From Flavobacterium sp. (GTDB lineage: Bacteria > Bacteroidota > Bacteroidia > Flavobacteriales > Flavobacteriaceae), in the NCBI GenBank assembly GCA_029946065.1, contig JAQSDU010000014.1, forward strand, positions 429,260-493,259: a DNA stretch of 64,000 bases. The letters are read 5' to 3'. A model generated the notes under the pieces. That model was not told the DNA's origin and did not search any database. It worked only from the letters and a program-made list of their open reading frames with translations. Within the stretch, counting starts at the first letter, position 1, and each line of letters starts with the position of its first letter. The translations under genes and the position numbers were made by a program. Positions 52,173 to 60,935 of this stretch are shown here, piece by piece.

Positions 52173-53837
52173 ATGAAAATGAAAAAATTTATTCAAAAAA
52201 TTGCAATTGCATCCGCCCTTTTTGTGCTGTTTTCAGCATGCCAGGATGATGAACATACTTTTGGTGACATCAATACGCCTTCAAATCTTCAGATTACTGC
52301 AGTGCGTGTTGGTGAAGAAAACACTGATACACCCAATGGCGATGGCTCCGGAATCGTAACTTTTACAGCTACTGCCGACAATGCCATCAGTTATAAATAT
52401 ATTTTTAGCGATAATACGACTATGGTCGTGCCAAGTGGTACAACAGAAAAAAGATTTACCATAAATGGCGTAAATACTTATACCGTTACCGTTTTAGCCA
52501 GTGGAACTGGTGGTGTTACATCTTCCAAAACTATTGAAGTTACAGTGCTAAGCAATTTCTCGGATCCGGAAACTACACAAAAACTAACAGGTGGAAACAC
52601 TAAAAAATGGTACTGGGCTGCTTCTGAAGTTGGACACCTTGGCGTTGGCCCAAACAATGCAGATGCTAATGCAAATTACTACGGTAACTATTATCAGGCT
52701 GCCCCTTTTGAAAAAGCAGGTTCACCTTCAAGTGCCTGCCTTTATGAAAATGAGCTTACATTTTATCTTGACAATGGCGCTTTGAAATATACTTTAAACA
52801 ACAACGGGCATACCTTCTTCAATACCGCTTTTGAGAGTGTTGTTGGCGGTGCTGCCGGAGCTGATAATTGTTATGATTTTGATACTAGCGGTGTAAAAAA
52901 TGTTCAACTAGGACCTGCCAATTCGTTCGTTGGACAAAATAATGTGGCTGGACAGACAACAGGAACACAGATGACTTTTTCAGACAATGGCTTCATGGGT
53001 TATTATATCGGTCAAAGCACTTATGAAATACTTTCGATTACAGACAATAGAATGGTTGTTAGAGCTGTTATGGGTGGCAACGAAGCATTAGCATGGTACC
53101 ACACTTTCAGTACTCAACCTCCGGTACAAAGTGTTGATGAAAATTTCACCAACTTGGTTTGGTCAGACGATTTTAATGTAGATGGTGCTCCGAATCCCGC
53201 AAATTGGAATTATGACATCGGAACTGGCGGCGGATGGGGTAATAATGAAGTACAATATTATACTACTGATGCCGATAATGTTATCGTTGAAGGTGGAGTG
53301 CTAAAAATTAAAGCTAAAAAAGAAGCTTTCGGTGGTGCACAATACACTTCTGCTCGACTCAAATCTGAAAATAAATTTGATTTCAAATACGGAAAAGTCG
53401 AATTCCGCGCTAAACTGCCAACAGGCGGCGGTACGTGGCCAGCACTTTGGATGTTAGGCGCCAATTATGCCACTAATTCATGGCCGGCTTGTGGAGAAAT
53501 CGACGTGATGGAACATGTAGGAAATGATCAAAATAAAATTCACGCAACATTACACTATCCAGGAAATTCAGGTGGCAACGGAAACACCGCATCAACAACA
53601 ATTCCAGATGTTTCGACGCAATTCCACATATACTCTGTGATTTGGAGTTCTGCTTCGATAAAATTCTATGTTGATGGAAATTTATACCATTCCTATGCCA
53701 ATATTGCAAGTTCTCCATTCAATGCTAATTTCTTCTTGATCATGAATGTGGCGATGGGTGGCAATTTTGGCGGTCAAATTGATCCCGCATTCACACAATC
53801 AACAATGGAAGTTGATTATGTAAAAGTTTACCAATAG
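52173..53837 (+). CDS. GH16 endo-beta-glucanase lipoprotein
   Basis: A 554-residue lipoprotein enzyme (FSAC, Cys about residue 23): an N-terminal PKD-like domain (about 35-130), a middle domain (about 135-315, SDPETTQKLTGGNTKKWYW to VRAVMGGNEALAWYH) found in other Bacteroidota GH16 proteins, and a C-terminal GH16 domain (about 325-554). The catalytic motif GEIDVMEHVG places the nucleophile at Glu442, Asp444 and the acid/base at Glu447. This GH16 type typically cuts beta-1,3-glucans such as laminarin; as a surface lipoprotein it would start the degradation. A long A run (about 52161-52175) precedes the ATG. Confidence 0.93.
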   Translation: MKMKKFIQKIAIASALFVLFSACQDDEHTFGDINTPSNLQITAVRVGEENTDTPNGDGSGIVTFTATADNAISYKYIFSDNTTMVVPSGTTEKRFTINGVNTYTVTVLASGTGGVTSSKTIEVTVLSNFSDPETTQKLTGGNTKKWYWAASEVGHLGVGPNNADANANYYGNYYQAAPFEKAGSPSSACLYENELTFYLDNGALKYTLNNNGHTFFNTAFESVVGGAAGADNCYDFDTSGVKNVQLGPANSFVGQNNVAGQTTGTQMTFSDNGFMGYYIGQSTYEILSITDNRMVVRAVMGGNEALAWYHTFSTQPPVQSVDENFTNLVWSDDFNVDGAPNPANWNYDIGTGGGWGNNEVQYYTTDADNVIVEGGVLKIKAKKEAFGGAQYTSARLKSENKFDFKYGKVEFRAKLPTGGGTWPALWMLGANYATNSWPACGEIDVMEHVGNDQNKIHATLHYPGNSGGNGNTASTTIPDVSTQFHIYSVIWSSASIKFYVDGNLYHSYANIASSPFNANFFLIMNVAMGGNFGGQIDPAFTQSTMEVDYVKVYQ

Positions 53838-53920
53838 TAAAAAAATCAAAGCCTTTTATGACCAGAAAAGTTTTGTCTAACGAAGCTTTTCTGGTTATTT
53901 TTGCCCTAACAAACTACATA

Positions 53921-56212
53921 ATGAAAAAAAGACTTTTATACCTACCATTCGCATTATCTGCATTAATTACAATAGGATGTAATAATACGATTACGCAATC
54001 TTCAACCGCTTTCACAAAAGAAAATTCTATCGAAAGAAAAGTCGATTCGCTTCTAAAATTGATGACGCTAGAAGAAAAAATCGGTCAAATGAACCAGTAC
54101 AACGGTTTTTGGGATGTTACTGGGCCCGCTCCAAAAGACGGAACCGCAGCCAAAAAATATGACCATATAAAGAAAGGCTGGGTAGGATCTATGCTGAATG
54201 TAATAGGTGTAAAAGATGTAAAAGCATTGCAAAAAATTGCCGTTGAAGATACAAGACTGCATATTCCGCTTTTGTTCGGTTATGATGTGGTTCATGGGTA
54301 TCAAACGATCAGTCCAATTCCACTGGCAGAATCTGCAAGTTGGGACTTGGAGGCGATACAAAAATCAGCTGCAATTGCCGCCGAAGAAACTGCTTCAGTT
54401 GGTGTTAACTGGACATTTGCGCCAATGGTTGATATTACTCGTGATGCCCGTTGGGGACGCGTAATGGAAGGTGCCGGCGAAGATCCGTACCTCGGCAGCA
54501 AGATTGCTTATGCAAGAGTAAAAGGTTTTCAAGGAGACTATTATACAACAAAAACAATTCTTGCTTGTACAAAACATTTTGCAGCCTATGGCTTTGCGGA
54601 ATCCGGACGCGATTATAACACCGTAAACATTGGGAAATCGATGCTTTATAATGAAATTCTTCCTCCATTCAAAGCGACTGTCGATGCCGGCGTGGGCTCG
54701 TTTATGAATTCTTTTAACGAAATTGACGGTATTCCTTCCACCGGAAGCGCTTTCCTGCAAAGACAAATTCTGAAAGGCGAATGGAATTTCAACGGATTTG
54801 TGGTAACCGACTGGGGTTCGATGGGTGAAATGGTCGCACACGGCTATGCTAAAGACGGCAAACAAGCCGCTGAACTAGCTGCCAATGCCGGTTCTGATAT
54901 GGATATGGAGTCCTATTTATACGTTGACCATCTTGCCGATTTGGTCAGAGAGGGGAAAGTAAAGGAAGCTTATATCGATGATGCAGCAAGAAGGATTTTA
55001 AGAGTAAAATTCCAAATGGGATTGTTTGAAAACCCATACAAATACTGCGATGAAGCTAGGGAAAAAGCTACTTTAGGCAAACCAGAATTCCAAGATGGTG
55101 TTTTGGATATGGCTAAAAAATCAATCGTTTTACTAAAAAACCAAAATGATTTACTTCCGCTGAAAAAATCTGGATTAAAAATTGCCGTAATTGGTGCGTT
55201 GGCGAATGACAAAAGCAGCCCATTAGGCAGTTGGAGGGCCGCAGGAAAAGACGGTACCGCCATTTCCGTATTAGAAGGACTTCAAAAATATTCAGGCAAT
55301 CAAATTGTATATGAAAAAGGTGCTGACGTAGCTATTGGAACACCGGTTTTTGGTACAGAAACTAAAATCAATAAAACTGATAAAAGTGGTTTCGACAAAG
55401 CAGTGCTCGCTGCTAAAAATGCCGATGTTGTGATTATGGTTTTAGGCGAAATTGGTTTCCAGACCGGAGAAGGTCGCAGTAGAACCGACATTAACCTTCC
55501 TGGCGTTCAACAAGAATTGCTCGAAACGGTTTTTAAAGCCAATCCGAATGTAGTTTTGGTTTTGCAAAACGGTCGTCCGTTGACCATCCCTTGGGCAGGC
55601 GCCAATATTCCAGCGATTGTTGAAGCTTGGCAATTGGGAACACAAAGTGGCAATGCAATTGCACAAGTGCTTTATGGCGATTACAATCCAAGTGGGAAAT
55701 TGCCGATGTCGTTTCCGAGAAATGTGGCACAGCTTCCCATATATTATAACCACAAGAATACAGGAAGACCTAATGATGGTGGCGAAAGTGTCTTCTGGTC
55801 GCACTATGGTGATGAAAAAAACTCGCCATTGTATTCGTTCGGATATGGCTTGAGTTATTCGAAATTTGAATATTCAAATCTTAAACTGAGTGCCGATTCA
55901 TTTTCGGGAGATGGCAAAATAACCGTTTCTGTTGATCTTAAAAATAGTGGAAAAGTATTAGGAAAAGAAGTTGTTCAAATGTATATTCGTGATTTATTTG
56001 GAAGCTTAACAAGACCCGTAAGGGAGTTGAAAGGTTTCGAATTAATTACATTACAACCAAATGAAACCAAAACCGTTTCGTTTCAAATTGACAGAAAAAC
56101 CATTGAATTTTATACCGCTAATAACAAATGGGAGGCGGAAACAGGTGATTTTAAAGTCTTTGTTGGCGGTAATTCAGATGCCAATTTAGAAAGTAATTTT
56201 CAATATAAATAA
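53921..56212 (+). CDS. bglX: GH3 beta-glucosidase
   Basis: A 763-residue lipoprotein enzyme (ITIGC, Cys about residue 19) of glycoside hydrolase family 3. Catalytic domains: an N-terminal TIM barrel (KIGQMNQYNGFW near residue 50) with the nucleophile Asp297 in VVTDWGSMGEM, then an alpha/beta sandwich (about 400-640, IGALANDKSSPLGSW) and a C-terminal fibronectin-type domain. It releases glucose from the ends of oligosaccharides made by GH16, so it completes laminarin breakdown. The start at 53921 was chosen because it begins the lipoprotein signal; the first 21 codons of the frame do not fit. Confidence 0.93.
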   Translation: MKKRLLYLPFALSALITIGCNNTITQSSTAFTKENSIERKVDSLLKLMTLEEKIGQMNQYNGFWDVTGPAPKDGTAAKKYDHIKKGWVGSMLNVIGVKDVKALQKIAVEDTRLHIPLLFGYDVVHGYQTISPIPLAESASWDLEAIQKSAAIAAEETASVGVNWTFAPMVDITRDARWGRVMEGAGEDPYLGSKIAYARVKGFQGDYYTTKTILACTKHFAAYGFAESGRDYNTVNIGKSMLYNEILPPFKATVDAGVGSFMNSFNEIDGIPSTGSAFLQRQILKGEWNFNGFVVTDWGSMGEMVAHGYAKDGKQAAELAANAGSDMDMESYLYVDHLADLVREGKVKEAYIDDAARRILRVKFQMGLFENPYKYCDEAREKATLGKPEFQDGVLDMAKKSIVLLKNQNDLLPLKKSGLKIAVIGALANDKSSPLGSWRAAGKDGTAISVLEGLQKYSGNQIVYEKGADVAIGTPVFGTETKINKTDKSGFDKAVLAAKNADVVIMVLGEIGFQTGEGRSRTDINLPGVQQELLETVFKANPNVVLVLQNGRPLTIPWAGANIPAIVEAWQLGTQSGNAIAQVLYGDYNPSGKLPMSFPRNVAQLPIYYNHKNTGRPNDGGESVFWSHYGDEKNSPLYSFGYGLSYSKFEYSNLKLSADSFSGDGKITVSVDLKNSGKVLGKEVVQMYIRDLFGSLTRPVRELKGFELITLQPNETKTVSFQIDRKTIEFYTANNKWEAETGDFKVFVGGNSDANLESNFQYK

Positions 56213-56220
56213 ATACAACT

Positions 56221-56961
56221 ATGAAGCAATTATTATTACTGCTGCTAATCGGAAATTTGACCCTTGCACAAGAAAAGAGAAAACTCGTTTGGGAAGAAAA
56301 TTTCACTGGCAAAACGTTGAATGAAACAAACTGGAATTTTGAAGTCGGCGGCGGCGGTTGGGGTAATAACGAAAGTCAGGTTTACACCAAAGAAAACCAT
56401 CAACTTGTTGATGGAAATTTGGTTATTACAGCCAAACTTGAAGGCGAGCAATATACCTCTACTAGAATAACCACACAAGGCAAAAAAGAATTTAAATATG
56501 GACGTTTTGAAGCACGTGCCAAATTACCGGTTGGTCAAGGCATCTGGCCTGCGTTTTGGATGCTGGGTTCCAATATAAATCTTGTAGGATGGCCAAAATG
56601 TGGCGAAATTGATATTTTAGAATACATCGGTCGCGACCCGCACATGGTTTACACAACTTTGCACACAGAAGCCCGTCATGGCGAAAATGGTAACAGCAAA
56701 AAAACAGAATTGAAGGAAATTGAAGAAGGTTTCCATGTGTATGCAATCGAATGGACAAAAGATAAAATTGAGTTTTTTGTTGATGACCAATCCGTTTATA
56801 TTTTCAGCCCAGAAGACAAACCAGAAGCTGTCTGGCCATTTAATCAGCCGTTCTATTTTATCATAAATATGGCTGTAGGCGGCAATTTTGGTGGACCTAA
56901 AGTCGATGACAGCATCTTTCCTCAACAATACACTATCGATTATGTGAGGGTTTATCAATAG
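56221..56961 (+). CDS. Secreted GH16 endo-beta-glucanase (laminarinase type)
   Basis: A 246-residue enzyme with a signal peptide (TLAQEK, about residue 17) and a single GH16 domain. The catalytic motif CGEIDILEYIG gives the nucleophile at Glu129, Asp131 and acid/base Glu134. It lacks the extra domains of the larger GH16 in the locus, and its fold ends in the family's VDYVRVYQ strand. It probably cuts beta-1,3-glucan in the periplasm or outside the cell. It is the last gene of the locus, 8 bases after the GH3 stop. Confidence 0.93.
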   Translation: MKQLLLLLLIGNLTLAQEKRKLVWEENFTGKTLNETNWNFEVGGGGWGNNESQVYTKENHQLVDGNLVITAKLEGEQYTSTRITTQGKKEFKYGRFEARAKLPVGQGIWPAFWMLGSNINLVGWPKCGEIDILEYIGRDPHMVYTTLHTEARHGENGNSKKTELKEIEEGFHVYAIEWTKDKIEFFVDDQSVYIFSPEDKPEAVWPFNQPFYFIINMAVGGNFGGPKVDDSIFPQQYTIDYVRVYQ

Positions 56962-56974
56962 TAATTGAACAAAT

Positions 56975-57024
56975 CAAATCCCAAATTCCAATTATGAAAT
57001 TTCATAATTGGAATTTGGGATTTG
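56975..57024. terminator. Perfect 50-bp palindrome ending the glucan locus
   Basis: Arms 56975-56999 and 57000-57024 are exact reverse complements with no spacer, each containing AAATCCCAAATTCCAATT. It lies between the convergent glucan-locus operon and the YeeE pair. It may be a terminator and also a dispersed repeat: GATTTGGAATTT recurs near 61433-61445. Confidence 0.6.
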
Positions 57025-57041
57025 GAATTTATAACTTCATG

Positions 57042-57455
57042 CTAATGTGGTAACTTGTCTTTCAGCAATCCATAAATAAAAGTGCCCATTAATGCCCCAA
57101 GTAAAATCAATATCACAGGGAGAAAACCTGCGCCAATCAATATAAAAATTGGTCCTGGGCAAGCGCCAACCAAAGCCCATCCCAAGCCAAAGAACAAACC
57201 GCCGACCCAATAACGAAAAGAGCCTTTTTCTTTATCAGCAATAACAATTGGCTGCCCTTTAATATCATTCATTTTTGTTCTTTTGATGATCTGTATCCCA
57301 ATCAATCCGGTCGCTATCGCAACGCAGATAATGCCGTACATGTGGAACGATTGGAATTGGAACATTTCATAAATCCGATACCAAGAAACTGCTTCGGATT
57401 TGGTGAGAACGATTCCGAAAATAAAACCTACTAATAAATATTTTAGTGCTTTCAT
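57042..57455 (-). CDS. YeeE/YedE-type transporter subunit (DUF6691)
   Basis: A 137-residue membrane protein with four hydrophobic segments. It has GLGWALVGACPGPIFILIG, the short-form YeeE/YedE (DUF6691) signature with a conserved Cys, thought to take part in thiosulfate or sulfur transport. It is 3 bases after the larger subunit gene and forms a pair with it. The function is inferred from the family; the substrate is not proven. Confidence 0.85.
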   Translation of the reverse strand: MKALKYLLVGFIFGIVLTKSEAVSWYRIYEMFQFQSFHMYGIICVAIATGLIGIQIIKRTKMNDIKGQPIVIADKEKGSFRYWVGGLFFGLGWALVGACPGPIFILIGAGFLPVILILLGALMGTFIYGLLKDKLPH

Positions 57456-57458
57456 AAC

Positions 57459-58016
57459 TTAAAAAATTAAAGGAAACAGCCAATACGCCATAATCAAACC
57501 GCCTACAAAAAAACCAATTACCGCTTTCAACGACGGAATTTGCAAATTACTCATCCCTTGGATCGCATGACCCGAAGTACAACCGCCGGCATATCTCGAA
57601 CCAAATCCAATTAAAACACCACCAATAATCAAAATCGCAATCATTTTTGGCGATTGAAATGCTTCATTGCCAAACATTGAATCAGGTGCTAATTTGCCGT
57701 TCGGTGCGTCAAAACCATATTGCGAGAGTTGTTCGATGGTTTTCGGATTGATCGCAACATTAGAAGCGTCGTGCATATAATGAACGGCAACAAATCCGCC
57801 AATCATCGCACCAAAAACTACAATCAAATTCCAGCTTTGCGCTTTCCAATCGAAACGGAAGAATTCAGCAAATTTTCCGGCACCACCAATTGTGCAAAGC
57901 GAACGCAAATTGGACGACATTCCGAAAGTATTGCCAAAATAAATCAGCGCCAGCATTACCATTCCGATTATAAAACCAGAAAAATACCACGGCCAGGTTT
58001 GGTATATTAAATCCAT
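57459..58016 (-). CDS. YeeE/YedE family sulfur transporter subunit
   Basis: A 185-residue inner-membrane protein of the YeeE/YedE family with five to six membrane helices. The conserved loop GGCTSGHAIQGMSNLQ (about 144-159) carries the cysteine characteristic of thiosulfate transporters of the TsuA type. It forms a two-gene unit with the smaller DUF6691 partner, as in many Bacteroidota. The likely role is uptake of a reduced sulfur compound for cysteine synthesis or detoxification. Confidence 0.88.
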   Translation of the reverse strand: MDLIYQTWPWYFSGFIIGMVMLALIYFGNTFGMSSNLRSLCTIGGAGKFAEFFRFDWKAQSWNLIVVFGAMIGGFVAVHYMHDASNVAINPKTIEQLSQYGFDAPNGKLAPDSMFGNEAFQSPKMIAILIIGGVLIGFGSRYAGGCTSGHAIQGMSNLQIPSLKAVIGFFVGGLIMAYWLFPLIF

Positions 58017-58033
58017 TTTTATCTGTTTTGTAG

Positions 58034-58041
58034 CAAAAGTA
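58034..58041 (-). promoter_or_regulatory. -7 element of the YeeE/YedE pair
   Basis: On the minus strand TACTTTTG (a perfect TAnnTTTG) lies 17 bases before the start at 58016. No convincing -33 box. Confidence 0.45.
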
Positions 58042-58090
58042 ACAATTCAAATTTGTTTTCGTTGAAATTTCGTTTGATTAAAATAAAGCT

Positions 58091-58098
58091 TAATTTTG
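58091..58098 (+). promoter_or_regulatory. -7 element of the DUF4199 gene
   Basis: TAATTTTG, a perfect TAnnTTTG, 23 bases before the ATG at 58122. TTTC at 58068-58071 has the usual 19-bp spacing; TTTG at 58073-58076 is 14 bp away. Confidence 0.45.
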
Positions 58099-58121
58099 GG
58101 CAACCAATTTCTATATCAAAA

Positions 58122-58616
58122 ATGAAAAAATTTTCCATCGAAATCAAATGGGCAATCCTATTTACTATTGTAAGTTTACTGTGGTTTGTTGGTGAAAAAA
58201 TAACTGGTTTGCACGACATTCACATCAACAACCAGCCGTTTTACGCATTACTTTTTGCATTACCGGCCTTAATCATTTATATTTTGGCGTTGTTGGATAA
58301 AAAGAAAAAAATCTTTAATGGTCAAATGACTTGGACACAAGGATTTATTTCTGGTACGTTTCTTGCCTTGTTCATCACGATGCTGAATCCGTTGATGCAA
58401 TATCTATGCTATGAGATCATCTCTCCAAATTTTTTCAGGCTTTCGATTTCCTATAAAATAGCACATAAAGTTTCCGTTGAAAATGCCGAAACCTATTATA
58501 ATATGAAAAATACTATTTTCCGTGGCATCATGGATTGTATGTCGTACGGCATCATCACATCGGCGATTATCGCATTATTCGTTAAAACTAAAGAAGCTCC
58601 TTCTAATGAAAAATAG
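58122..58616 (+). CDS. DUF4199 membrane protein
   Basis: A 164-residue inner-membrane protein with four predicted helices (about 8-25, 42-60, 76-95, 137-155) and a conserved pair of segments, WTQGFISGTFLALFIT and the FRGIMDCMSYGII helix. The family (DUF4199) is restricted mostly to Bacteroidota and has no known function. The start at 58122 was chosen because it begins a compact protein after a promoter element. Its stop overlaps the next lipoprotein gene by 11 bases. Confidence 0.85.
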   Translation: MKKFSIEIKWAILFTIVSLLWFVGEKITGLHDIHINNQPFYALLFALPALIIYILALLDKKKKIFNGQMTWTQGFISGTFLALFITMLNPLMQYLCYEIISPNFFRLSISYKIAHKVSVENAETYYNMKNTIFRGIMDCMSYGIITSAIIALFVKTKEAPSNEK

Positions 58617-59061
58617 ATTTTATTTTGCTGTTATTTTTATCGCCATTACACTAACTTCTTGTGTAAGTACGCGAAATACCATTAAAAACATTGATAATAA
58701 TGCGCCAGATTTGGTTCTCAATGCTGATGGCAATTTTGTCATAACCGACTACAGTAAAAACCCGAAATACGCTTATAACAAAGACTATCCGGTTAACCTT
58801 TTTTACAAAAGCACAAAAAACGACAGCATCAACCAACCGCGGTTCCTCAATGCGCTTGCAGGTCCGAATGGCGAAAAAATCGCATATAAAAAATTGGAAA
58901 ACTGTTGTCCATTTCCAACCAAAAGGAACGATATTGGCGTGGGAATGCTTGATGTATATGAGATCACGTGGAGCGGACAGTCGAAACCGTTAAAAATTTA
59001 CGTCAACATTTACGAAAAAGGATATGTGACAGTTCCAATGGGATTGACATTGAAAAAGTAA
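58606..59061 (+). CDS. Lipoprotein upstream of kdsA
   Basis: A 151-residue lipoprotein with MKNRFYFAVIFIAITLTSC (Cys19) and a beta-rich domain of about 125 residues (FLNALAGPNGEKIAYKKLENCCPFP, TKRNDIGVGMLDVYEITWSGQ, and a GYVTVPMGLTLKK end). The paired Cys (CC) is unusual. From memory, in some databases such proteins carry the product name of the next gene (kdsA) by proximity; nothing in the sequence supports an aldolase here. The function is unknown. The start was placed at the lipoprotein signal. Confidence 0.83.
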   Translation: MKNRFYFAVIFIAITLTSCVSTRNTIKNIDNNAPDLVLNADGNFVITDYSKNPKYAYNKDYPVNLFYKSTKNDSINQPRFLNALAGPNGEKIAYKKLENCCPFPTKRNDIGVGMLDVYEITWSGQSKPLKIYVNIYEKGYVTVPMGLTLKK

Positions 59062-59140
59062 TGGATTTAGCGATAACGATTTAAATATTTAAGACTTTAT
59101 TAAAAAGCTTTCCACAGATTATCGAAATGTAAATATTGCG

Positions 59141-59148
59141 TATCTTTG
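59141..59148 (+). promoter_or_regulatory. -7 element of kdsA
   Basis: TATCTTTG, a perfect TAnnTTTG, 18 bases before the kdsA ATG at 59167. Confidence 0.5.
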
Positions 59149-59166
59149 CGCTTTCAAAAATCAACT

Positions 59167-59985
59167 ATGAATTTACAAGATATTCCCAAAATCAAGCATT
59201 TAGATAGTGGCAATTTTTTCCTTTTGGCAGGACCTTGTGCCATCGAAGGTGAAGAAATGGCATTGCGAATTGCTGAAAAACTTATCGGCATCACCGACAG
59301 ACTTCAAATTCCCTATGTTTTTAAAGGCTCTTTCAAAAAAGCCAATCGTTCTAGAATCGATAGTTTTAGCGGAATTGGTGATGAAAAAGCGTTAAAAATA
59401 CTCCGGAAAGTTTCCGAAACATTCGACGTTCCAACCGTAACCGATATCCATACCAATGAAGATGCAGCAATGGCGGCTGAATATGTTGATGTGCTTCAGA
59501 TTCCAGCATTTTTGGTACGCCAGACCGATTTGGTTATGGCTGCTGCCGAAACCGGAAAAGTCGTTAACCTTAAAAAAGGACAATTCATGAGTCCAGAGAG
59601 CATGAAACACGCCGTACAAAAGGTACTCGATTGCCAGAATCAAAAGGTAATGGTCACCGACCGCGGCACAATGTTCGGTTACCAGGACATGATCGTGGAT
59701 TATCGCGGAATTCCGACGATGCAACAATATGCCACTACTGTTCTTGATGTAACGCATTCGCTACAACAGCCAAATCAGACTGTCGGCGTGACCGGTGGAA
59801 GACCCGATATGATTGAAACCGTTGCAAAAGCCGGTATCGCAGTTGGCGTTGATGGCATTTTCATCGAAACCCACTTTGATCCAGCAAACGCTAAAAGCGA
59901 CGGCGCAAACATGCTACATCTTGACTATTTTGAGGACTTGATGACAAAACTTGTTGCCATCAGAAAAACGATTAATGCATTCTAA
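59167..59985 (+). CDS. kdsA: 3-deoxy-8-phosphooctulonate (KDO-8-P) synthase
   Basis: A 272-residue TIM-barrel aldolase-type enzyme that condenses PEP and arabinose 5-phosphate to KDO 8-phosphate, the precursor of the KDO sugars of lipopolysaccharide core. Conserved segments include FFLLAGPCAIEGEEMA, KGSFKKANRSR, FLVRQTDLV and VFIETHFDPANAKSDGANM. The start at 59167 matches the family N-terminus. The outer-membrane protein gene follows 20 bases downstream. Confidence 0.97.
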   Translation: MNLQDIPKIKHLDSGNFFLLAGPCAIEGEEMALRIAEKLIGITDRLQIPYVFKGSFKKANRSRIDSFSGIGDEKALKILRKVSETFDVPTVTDIHTNEDAAMAAEYVDVLQIPAFLVRQTDLVMAAAETGKVVNLKKGQFMSPESMKHAVQKVLDCQNQKVMVTDRGTMFGYQDMIVDYRGIPTMQQYATTVLDVTHSLQQPNQTVGVTGGRPDMIETVAKAGIAVGVDGIFIETHFDPANAKSDGANMLHLDYFEDLMTKLVAIRKTINAF

Positions 59986-60005
59986 TTAACTAATTTTATT
60001 ACATT

Positions 60006-60866
60006 TTGAAACACCGATTGTTATTGGTTGTACTCACTTTTTGTGGTTTTTCACAGTACACTTTTGCTCAAGACAATGCAAAACCCGCTGAAAAATACAC
60101 GGCGCACAACAAAGGAAAATTCTTTATTTCGTGGGGCGGCAACCGCGAAAGCTATTCTAAATCTGATGTGCGGTTTTGGGGAAAAGACTACGATTTCACC
60201 ATCGAGAATATGGAAGCGCATGACAAAGGAAAAGGCTACAACATCGATTATGTGAATCCGGGCAGAATGACTATCCCGCAGACAAATTTCAGGATGGGTT
60301 ATTTTATCAACGACCATTATAGTATCGCTATTGGTTGGGATCACATGAAATATGTTATGACCACTAACCAGATTGCTGCAATTTATGGCACTATTAATTT
60401 GCCTGCTGATGATGAGGCTTCGATGTATAACGGCACTTATACCCATACACCAACCGTAATCACTAAGGACATGTTGCAATATGAGCATACGGACGGACTG
60501 AATTACATCAACACCGAATTTTCAAGACACGACGATCTTTCGCATTTGCTTAGACTTCCTAATATTGATAAATTTCAAATCAATTTGACTGAGGGTGTCG
60601 GTGCAGGAATACTTTTTCCAAAAACCAACACGACGCTTTTGGGTAAAGAACGCCACGATGATTTTCACGTTTCTGGTTATGGCGTATCGGCGAAAGCGGG
60701 CATTAATTTTACGTTTTACAAGTATTTTTATATACAAGGGGAAATAAAAGGCGGCTATATCAACATGCAAGACATTCGTACCACAAAGAGTACCGATGAC
60801 CACGCAGCGCAGCAATTTTTCTTTTTCCAGAGGATTATTGCAGTTGGAGGCATTTTTAAATTATAA
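60006..60866 (+). CDS. Outer-membrane beta-barrel protein
   Basis: A 286-residue exported protein with a signal peptide (TFAQDN, about residue 21) and amphipathic beta strands alternating through FISWGGNRESYSKS, NFRMGYFINDHYSIAIGWDHMKYVM, GVSAKAGINFTFYKYFYIQGEIKGGY and the terminal VGGIFKL. These are typical of small outer-membrane barrels. No specific family is recognised. Translation begins at TTG (60006), because a stop lies directly upstream and the signal peptide starts there. It follows kdsA by 20 bases and may be cotranscribed. Confidence 0.78.
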   Translation: MKHRLLLVVLTFCGFSQYTFAQDNAKPAEKYTAHNKGKFFISWGGNRESYSKSDVRFWGKDYDFTIENMEAHDKGKGYNIDYVNPGRMTIPQTNFRMGYFINDHYSIAIGWDHMKYVMTTNQIAAIYGTINLPADDEASMYNGTYTHTPTVITKDMLQYEHTDGLNYINTEFSRHDDLSHLLRLPNIDKFQINLTEGVGAGILFPKTNTTLLGKERHDDFHVSGYGVSAKAGINFTFYKYFYIQGEIKGGYINMQDIRTTKSTDDHAAQQFFFFQRIIAVGGIFKL

Positions 60867-60886
60867 AAAGATAAGTGTTACATAAA

Positions 60887-60918
60887 AAAAGCCGAAAGCA
60901 TTAATGTTTTCGGCTTTT
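60887..60918. terminator. Bidirectional terminator
   Basis: AAAAGCCGAAA and TTTTCGGCTTTT arms around a small loop that itself contains CATTAATG, between the convergent barrel and lipoprotein genes. Confidence 0.85.
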
Positions 60919-60935
60919 GTATGTTTTATAAATAC

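Noticed and set aside
52161..52175. Long A run as a possible frameshift site
   Set aside because: It lies between the stop of one gene and the ATG of the next, so it does not interrupt a reading frame; it may still be an assembly-sensitive homopolymer.
58606..59061. Aldolase annotation for the lipoprotein next to kdsA
   Set aside because: It has a lipobox and a small beta-rich domain with no aldolase motif; the name would come only from proximity.
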